From positions 77,578 to 90,376 of the forward strand of contig LSYV01000119.1 of NCBI GenBank assembly GCA_001584585.1: a stretch of DNA of 12,799 nt, in the 5' to 3' direction. The position numbers and the translations under genes were made by a program. This DNA comes from Gonium pectorale. Its lineage: Eukaryota; Chlorophyta; Chlorophyceae; Chlamydomonadales; Volvocaceae. Of this stretch, positions 1 to 6,400 are shown one piece after another. Below the pieces are notes generated by a model that saw only the letters and a program-made list of their open reading frames with translations, ran no database searches and was not told the origin of the DNA. The first letter of the stretch is position 1; each line of letters opens with the position of its first letter.

Positions 1-407
1 AATCATGGACGGCCGCGGCAACATCTCACAAGGCCCCTACTTGGATGTGTGCCCAGGTGCTCAGTTCCGATTCATTAACATCGGTTTCGTGGTGATCCTG
101 ATGGGCGGTGAAGTATTAGGTGCTTACGTGTGTGGTGATTCGGTTTTCGTTTTGCACCACTGGCAGCACCCCTCGAAACGTTTACGAAAACGGCACGGTC
201 CTGTGGGGGCAAATTCGTCCCCAGCCAAACGAATTTCGTGGCCTCCGGAGGAAGGGGAAACGTGCGGCCTGACGAATCCCCAAAATGGAAGATAACCAGG
301 CTGATGCTGGTGGACAGGAAGAAAGAGGGTTCCTGTACATTGTGGGCGCAGGGGCAAGACTGGCTACGTCCCTCGGTTGCAGTTGTATGTCCGTTCCTCG
401 ACCCTAC
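1..407 (-). other. Intron of the secreted-protein gene, running off the window
   Basis: After the donor at 407 no exon with good codon use is visible. A weak candidate (200-128, acceptor CCCCCACAG, donor GTAAGC) has the right phase but poor codon use. The stretch is less GC-rich than the exons and holds several ACGAAT/ATTCGT words, also frequent in the 9.6-10.1 kb inverted-repeat element. Confidence 0.45.
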
Positions 408-543
408 CTGCGAAGTTGACCAGTGCGTTGACCTGGCCGATCGCCTCCACGCCCGCAAAGCCCAGCGACTCGTCTCCCCGCGTCACGACCAGCTTGGAAA
501 CGGCGGGCGTGGCGCCGGGGTAATTGAGCGACGCCGCTTGAGC
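408..543 (-). CDS. Exon 5 of the secreted-protein gene
   Basis: The acceptor is TGCCCTCAG and the donor is CGCAG|GTAGGG. Forty-five codons plus one base start AQAASLNYPGATPAVSKLVV and continue with TRGDESLGFAGVEAIG. The phase (0 in, 1 out) follows from exon 4. The next exon should begin with two bases that complete a codon starting with G. None is convincing between 1 and 407, so the gene probably continues past the left edge. Confidence 0.76.
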
Positions 544-2856
544 CTGAGGGCAACGCACAGCGGGTGAGGGGGTGGGGGGCGTCGTTTGGGCCCAAGCAAG
601 GATCGATGATTATGACTCGGGTGGGATCAGAGCAGGCCCGCAAGAAAGCCGCCCATGGCGGCACTTCTATCCGCCCTCGTGCGGGACGGAAGGGAGCTGC
701 TCCCCACTCGTAACGAGAAGTGCGTAAGTGCAGGTACCTGTGAGGTAGAAACTCCCAGGCTGTTGCTCAGGGGGTTGTACCCAACCTCCGCAACGAAGTA
801 GTAGCCCTGGGCCGCGGTGGTTCCGGAGGGCCCCGTGTCCGCCTCCCCGAGGTAGTAGGCGCGGCTGGGAAACACGGAGCAGCAGTCTGCCGGAGGGGGG
901 GGGGACGCCACGGCGGCATCGCGCGGGCGGCCGTCGGAGGGTGGCATGCAGAGTTCGGCGGGTTGCAGCGCCCTAGTGTCCCGCCCCGTGGTCCCGCCCC
1001 GTGATCCCGCGGGCGGCCGTTGGGACGTGTCGAGTGGGACATGGCGCGGTGAGCGGAAACCACTGGTACGCGGGCACAGCAGGAGACCGGGCCGTGTGGA
1101 GCCTGGCATAACGCCAAACCCATCTTGCAGCCAAGCCGATTGGCAGTTTACTTCGAAAGTTTAGCAGATGAGAGGCGAGAAAGGGCGCATACATCGGGAG
1201 GGACAAACAGCCTCTCGCGAGGAGAACCACCGAAACCACCGTACCACCGAAGTTGCCCGGCTGCGACGGCTGTATATGTCCTCGCACGGCCGGCTTGGAA
1301 TCAAAAGTACAACCTGACTGCATTTCGCCTTCGGTGGTCGGGCATGGTAAGACCTCACGCAGCAACTGCAGGGCGAACCCGGCTGCCCTAAGGGGGATGT
1401 ATGGCGCTAGGACTGCAGCCCGCCCTTACAAAATCTTCGGTCCGCATGGCCAGTGCCCAAGGTTGAGGCAACTGTGTTATCGCCTGCGCAACGCGGACAT
1501 TGGCATCCCAACGCGACAGAGCGAGCCGCGATTGACAACCAAGTACGGCAACCAAGTACGGCAATCGACGCAACAGGATGCTTGGCGCGCGCGCATCCCG
1601 TACAAGCCGCACACGCACCAAAGAACCTTGGAGTGGTTATCCACGCCGCGGTGGCAGCTTGGGGCCGGCCCTGGCCGCCGTCGCCTCCGGTCAAGTAGGA
1701 GATCCATCGGTTCTGGCTCGGATTCCGCGCCGCCGACTGCGGGAGGGCCGCATCGGGGTTTGCTGCGCCGCAACTTGTGAAGCGCCGTACGGGCAAGCCA
1801 GGACGTACATGCAACGCGGCTTGCCCGAGACTATGAATGCTCAAAATCCAGACACGTCAGATGTTGAAATGAAGCGACGCATACGGCGAGCGTAAGTGTG
1901 TGTGGGCGGTCGGTGTGGGCGGAATGACTGGTATGTGTGTAGCCACCCCCTGCGACCCACCCTGCACCGGTGCACCACTGCCCCAACTGCTCGCAGCTGC
2001 CCTAAGGCCTAACGGTGGTGCTTGTACGGATTTCGGGTACCGAATCTGCTCCGTTGCGGCCAGGTTACCACTCGAGGTATCAATCAACAATCCGTTATGC
2101 AACAACCCGTCGTCTTCCACAACAACACACAACCCGTCGTCTTCCACAACAAAAAAAAACAAAAACAAGAAGCCCGCGCCCGCGCACCGCACTTACCTGG
2201 GTGACGGAGAAGCCGCCTCCGGCGTTGAGCGTCCCGTCCCGACTGAGCTTGAGCTTCAGGTCGGCGGCCGCGGAGGAGCTGGTCGACCCTGCCGGAGTGG
2301 AAGTATACCTGGTGGGGGAGGGGCAGACATGGCGCAAGGCGTCGGAGTGCAGATCTGCCAGAAGCCGGGGAAGAAGCGACTTCCGTACGTCGATTTGCCA
2401 GCGTGATTACCAGTACCTCCCAGCCCTTCCACCCTTGCGGGCAGGGACTGACCCGACGAACCCGACTGAAACCGACCAACCAGCCCGCCCCGGGTGGCTG
2501 TAGAATGCAACGCGGCCCGGGTTGCAGAGAAGTCACGAGAGCCCGAGACCAACATCTGTGACAGAGCTCGGCGCATGCGTGCGTGTTTCGCCTTTCTTTC
2601 ACCGCAGTGCTGAGAGTGCGCACCAGGTGATGCCACCGATCTGTAAGACCCGCGGCCCGATGTACAGCTGGTGGAGGCGGCGACCCCGTCTGGCAGCGTG
2701 GTGCAACGGGTGGCTTCTATGGGCCGACACGGAGGCGTCCCCCGCGCTACCCCCGTCCAGGCCTGTGCTGTCCGGCACTGCTTTGGTTGACACTGACTGA
2801 TGGCACACAAGCCATACTAGCAGTGGAAGAATGTGCGCAGTCCGAAGCGACTTCAT
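408..2856 (-). CDS. Secreted protein of unknown family, 5' five exons (partial at left edge)
   Basis: This is a minus-strand spliced gene I do not recognise. Modelled exons in transcript order are 2856-2624, 2308-2197, 1736-1619, 886-738 and 543-408, and the last donor leads off the window. All junctions are phase-compatible: 2, 0, 1, 0, then open in phase 1. About 249 residues are visible. The N-terminus MKSLRTAHILPLLVWLV is a good signal peptide, probably cut near STKA (residues 23-26). A short linker follows, with a dibasic RRGRR at 56-60 that could be a processing site. The mature part is rich in Ser, Thr, Gly and aromatics, with a CC pair just after residue 155. It has the look of an extracellular beta-rich module, perhaps cell wall, matrix or cilium surface, but that is inference. 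Exon codons are strongly GC-ended while the introns are not. It is divergent from the ZNRD2-like gene. The C-terminus is missing from the window. Confidence 0.72.
738..886 (-). CDS. Exon 4 of the secreted-protein gene
   Basis: The acceptor lies right after a ten-C run (CCTCCGGCAG) and the donor is CACAG|GTACCT. Two bases complete an Asp codon, then 49 codons follow. They start CCSVFPSRAYYLGEAD and include GYYFVAEVGYNPLSN. The frame is rich in GC-ended codons, and Tyr/aromatic spacing suggests a folded extracellular domain. It ends in phase 0. Confidence 0.78.
887..1618 (-). other. Intron 3 of the secreted-protein gene, carrying a dispersed repeat
   Basis: This 732-nt intron has no further exon I can support. 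It contains a diverged repeat at about 1144-1290, related in inverted orientation to 10105-10273, and a short direct duplication of CCAAGTACGGCAA near 1538-1563. Confidence 0.55.
1144..1290 (+). repeat. Dispersed repeat copy, inverted relative at 10105-10273
   Basis: A 20-bp core, GAGAGGCGAGAAAGGGCGCA (1170-1189), is identical to the reverse complement of 10219-10238. The match continues imperfectly on both sides: a GTTTAC block upstream, then CGGGAGGGACA..CAGCC, and further down a GGCTGTA block. It is probably an old transposable-element fragment. The ends are approximate. Confidence 0.65.
1619..1736 (-). CDS. Exon 3 of the secreted-protein gene
   Basis: I looked for this exon because exon 2 ends in phase 0 and exon 4 starts in phase 1, so a piece of length 1 mod 3 was missing. 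The segment has acceptor GGCCCTCCCGCAG and donor TTTG|GTGCGT and is 118 nt long, exactly the needed phase. It encodes 39 residues, including NRWISYLTGGDGG and AAWITTPRFF. The last G joins AC of exon 4 to give Asp. Confidence 0.66.
1737..2196 (-). other. Intron 2 of the secreted-protein gene
   Basis: This 460-nt intron begins with a consensus GTAAGTG donor. Near its 5' end it has an A-rich tract (T-rich in the sense direction) and a two-copy direct repeat. No exon is visible inside it. Confidence 0.55.
2103..2151. repeat. Two-copy direct repeat in intron 2 of the secreted-protein gene
   Basis: A 22-bp unit, CAACCCGTCGTCTTCCACAA plus CA, occurs at 2103-2124 and 2130-2151 (period 27), followed by an A-rich run. 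It is a minisatellite-like duplication. Confidence 0.85.
2197..2308 (-). CDS. Exon 2 of the secreted-protein gene
   Basis: The acceptor is a C-rich tract ending CACCAG and the donor is the consensus GTAAGTG. One base completes the Trp codon, then 37 codons follow. The translation is Ser/Thr/Ala-rich at first and then contains LKLKLSRDGTLNAGGGF, an alternating pattern typical of a beta strand and turn. An alternative acceptor about 40 bases upstream keeps the same frame, but it would not match the phase of exon 1. Confidence 0.75.
2309..2623 (-). other. Intron 1 of the secreted-protein gene
   Basis: This 315-nt intron lies between the signal-peptide exon and exon 2. It ends in a C-rich acceptor tract. 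I see nothing else in it. Confidence 0.55.
2624..2856 (-). CDS. Exon 1 of the secreted-protein gene (signal peptide)
   Basis: The start ATG is at 2856-2854 and opens straight into a hydrophobic signal sequence (residues 9-18, ILPLLVWLVC), which supports this start. Seventy-seven codons plus two bases (TG) end at donor GTGCGC. The split TG|G codon makes Trp with the next exon. The last residues, GPRVLQIGGITW, look like the first strand of the mature domain. Confidence 0.72.
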
Positions 2857-3394
2857 CCGGCGTTAGGTGCCCTGAGCCCACGCCCTGCCGGCCGACATTG
2901 CGCTCGGGGTACTCAATTGGGTGTATTGTACAATGATCACTTATTATAATGTGGACGGGAGGTCGACACAGGAACCGGGCCGGTGCGAAGAGTTGTCCAT
3001 GGGCCCAATTGGCCCCTCCTAGGTTTCCCTCTTCTTGGACGATGAGCCCCAACCATTCCAATCCCACGAGCCCGTTACTGCATTCACTCTTGCCATTGAC
3101 TAATGGCGCTGCTGCTGGTGCTGCTGCTTCGGCTGCGGCGGGTGCAGCTGGACCAATAAAGGTCACAGTGTCCACAAGCTGGTTTGTGGAAACCATGGCA
3201 ACAAACTTATGGTCCGTTAGCAAGGTCGAGGAAGGCGCGCAGATTTCGACTGGATTGCGAGTGGATCTTACCCTGTACGACGAGCTCTTTTCTACGCGGC
3301 GGGAAGCATCGCTACCTGACAGCATCACAACAGTCCTAAAGCCCGTGAGCGCATCTATTGCGATAAAAGAGACACATAAGGATACACGCCAATT
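2857..3394. promoter_or_regulatory. Divergent intergenic region between two start codons
   Basis: This 538-bp region should hold both promoters and both 5' UTRs. TATA-like AT-rich words on the plus strand are TTATTATAAT (2941-2950) and GATAAAAG (3362-3369), but neither can be assigned. A GCN microsatellite lies at about 3106-3149. A 149-codon ORF (2949-3398) occupies much of the region, and its stop overlaps the ZNRD2-like ATG. Confidence 0.45.
3106..3149. repeat. GCN trinucleotide microsatellite
   Basis: Imperfect GCT/GCG triplets (GGCGCTGCTGCTGGTGCTGC and onward) make Ala-rich reading frames on both strands. These inflate two overlapping spurious or uncertain ORFs. Confidence 0.8.
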
Positions 3395-3490
3395 ATGACC
3401 ACGTCGGTCCGGAATGACACAAGCAAGCGGCTGGGAGAGTTACTCTTGAAAGGATGGGCCATGCTGGCGGAGGCCTGCCCACGATGCAAG
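3395..3490 (+). CDS. ZNRD2: ZNRD2-like exon 1 (first half of ribbon 1)
   Basis: Thirty-two codons run from the ATG to CPRCK; the donor is AAG|GTCGGT, phase 0. Residues 12-31 carry the family signature RLGELLLKGWAMLAEACPRC. Reading on through the intron loses the second CxxC, which shows the intron is real. Confidence 0.87.
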
Positions 3491-6400
3491 GTCGGTATTT
3501 CACAGGGACCATCTTACATCGCGGCCAGAGAAGCTTCCAAGCTAATGCAGCTTTTTAATTTCCCCATGACGGAAAAATTACAACAAAGAGCGCTTACCGA
3601 CGGGTTACCGATGGGTTTCCCGACAGGTCCCCCTCATGAAGGAGCGGCACTCGCAAGAACGCTTATGCGTCAACTGCGACACGGCGTTCGTGGAGGATGC
3701 GCAGGTGTGCATGGGCAAGGCCCTTGGGTCTGTCTGGGCCCGCAGGGGCGTAACTCAAGGATGGAACGAGGGGACGTGCCGTTGAAGGGCTGTGGGGAAC
3801 AGTCCTGTGCGTGATGTATTCCCCTCAGACTTCAACCCCTCAGCCGTCTGTGCCCTGTAGAACCTATGCATGGTCGACCGTGCGCCTTGTCCCTCGTCCC
3901 TACAGGGTTTGCGGCCAGTGAGGGGCCCGGGCGCTGCCAATGGGGCGGCACCGGCAGGGTTGCCGGAGAGCTCCCAGCAGCTGTCCGCCGTTGCCGCGGG
4001 GACGCCCGGCGACGACGAAGGCGAGGGCAGCGACGATGCCGAGTACGACCCCCGCGCGGACAGCCGCCTGGGGCCGTTCGCTGCGGCGGCCGCGGCCAGC
4101 GAGGATGCCGCCCCTGCAGTGCCTCCGCTGCAGCGGCCGCCCGCCACGGTATCTGGGACTGGTGTTGATGTTTCAGCAGCGGCTGGGCCTTCTGGGGCCC
4201 ACCACGCTGAGACATCAGCGGGAAAAGAGGGCAAGGAGCTTGGTGGCGCCAGCGTGGCCACCGGCAGCGCAGCCGCTGAGGCGGCGACCGCGGCTGGGGA
4301 CGCCCATGCGGCTGCCTGGGCCCCCGCAGCGCCCTCGGCGGACGAGATTTCCGACCTACTCTCAGCCAAGATGCTCCAGGTGCGGGAAGGCCCCGTGAGG
4401 GCGTGCTGGGTACCTGTTATCAGACTTATCACCTGCGTTGGCGGCGGATGAGGCTTGTGATCGTGATGTATTCTGTTGGGTGGGTCGGGGCGGGTCCCTC
4501 GTTCTCTTGGTAGCCCGACCCGACAAGCGAAGCGTGCGGAGTTGATAGTGGCATCTGGCGTTTTTGAAACGATGGCGGCGGATAGGGGTTATGATGGGCT
4601 ATTCTGTTGGACGGGTCGAGGCTGTGGATCTGGTCCCTGCTCCTCGAGTTGATACAGGCATCAGGCTCATGAACAGGCCCCATACCGGTGGCTGCCTCCT
4701 GTCCGCTCTTAAACATATCCCACGTCTGCCTCCCGTCCCGCAGGGGTGGGCCCTCCTGGACAAGTACTGCCCCAGGTGCGCAGATGTGGCTGGGTTGGGA
4801 CACGGGGGCCGCATCACCGTAGCGGGGAGCGTGCAGATGGGCAATGCACCGGGCACGGGGCTAGTTCAGAAGGGAAACGGGTCGCGTCACGGACACTTGA
4901 CCCAGAACCGGCACGGTGCTGCTCCAGAACCGGCACGGCACGCAAGGCGCACATCATGCAATTTTTTTGATTTAGCTAAAAGCTCAAACCTGCCACGTCA
5001 TCAACAGCATGCACCTTAATAGCTGCTTCAATACATGTCAGTGGAGGGGGCCGTACTGCATTTTCCACTCATGCCGCTGGCATCTTGTCACGGCTACGCG
5101 ACCGCACAAGGGCTGAAGGCGCTCAAAACGGAAGCAGCACGCAAATGTCGTACATATGTACGGCACACATGCACGACGCATCCCAAGGCCACAGAACAGT
5201 CACGACTGATCGCCCACGTTTGCGCTCATACCCGTAGCCTGTTATCAAACATGCCTTAACGTGTCCGGCTCAAGCTGCAACAGAAAGACGGCCCCAATGC
5301 GGTCCTCAGCGTACTACGTCTGCTCCGCTCATTCGGCCCCCACCTCCTGGTTGATGGACGTACGGTACAAAGGCACGCGCTCATCATCAGCACTCTCCTC
5401 GCTGCACGCTCCCCCCCAGGTGCTCGACGGTCCTGGTGCGCTCCAAGGCCACCAAGCGCATGTTCTGCGTGTCGTGCGACGCGTGGGTGCTGACGGAGGC
5501 TGACGCGCAGCAGGCGGAGGCGGAGGCGGCGGCACGCGGAGGGGCCGGCGCCGGCGGGGCGGCCGGCGCTGCTGCCCCAGGAGCGGCCGCGAGCTCGTTG
5601 CAGCAGCAGCAGCTACAGCAGCAGCCGGCGGCGGCGCCGGCATCACATGAGCCGCCGCTGCCGCAGCAGCAGCAGCAGCGGGAGCTGGCGGGCCCGGTCG
5701 CGGCCCAGGCGGAGGCGCACGGCGGTGCAGACGGAGCGCACGGCGCTGCGCCGCCCGCGACAGCCGTGGTGGGCGGCAGCGGGTGGGCGGCGCCTCAGGC
5801 GACGCCGGCCACGTCGGCCCAGCGACCGGCGCACCTGGCGGCTAACGGCGGCGGGCCCCAGCCGCAGCCCTGCCAGGCGCTTCCCTTCTCGTCCTTGTCC
5901 GCTCCCGCACCTGTTGGCGCTGTGGCGCGGCCTGCTGGGGCGCAAGGCGGCTCGTCGCCTACGCCTGTACCGGTGGGTGAGGCCGGTAGGATTGGATCCG
6001 GTAGCGTCCGGGATTCCACCCTGCACCGACCCGTGTCCGTGGTTCCGTCCGTCGCTTGCACGGGCATCGAGGGGGTAATACGGAATGGGTAATACGGAAT
6101 GGGTAATACGGTATGGGTCGCGTCGCGGGTAATACGGAATGGGTAATACGGTATGGGTCGCGTCGCGGGTAATACGGAATGGGTAATACGGTATGGGTCG
6201 CGTCGCGGGTAATACGGAATGGGAAACGGGTCGCGTCGCGGTCACCGAATCGCATACTGAACTCAATGGAAGAAGTTATGGTGGTCTTGTGGTGGGCATC
6301 GAGGGGGGGGGGAGCGGTCTGGGGACGTGTGATGAGACCCGTGCAGGCGCCGGCTCACGCCGTGTTGGCGATCAGGTAACTTGATTATGGAGGCCGTCTT

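Noticed and set aside
128..200. Possible sixth exon of the secreted-protein gene (minus strand, GPCRFRKRF..CCQWCK)
   Set aside because: Splice sites and phase fit, but codons are mostly not GC-ended, unlike all other exons, and a 73-nt piece can fit by chance.
2747..3328. 193-codon minus-strand ORF across the divergent region
   Set aside because: Its length comes from the GCN microsatellite and it overlaps exon 1 of the secreted gene in another frame; no signal peptide or family feature is seen.
3491..3626. Read-through of ZNRD2-like exon 1 to a 139-codon protein
   Set aside because: It loses the second CxxC of the ribbon, which reappears perfectly after removing a GT..AG intron.
5149..5162. 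14-bp palindrome CGTACATATGTACG as an operator
   Set aside because: It is inside an intron, single copy, and no regulator logic supports it.
5643..6266. 207-codon minus-strand ORF with repeated Tyr-Pro/Thr segments
   Set aside because: It is the antisense of the poly-Gln exon and of the 40-bp tandem repeat; the periodic protein is a by-product of the repeat.
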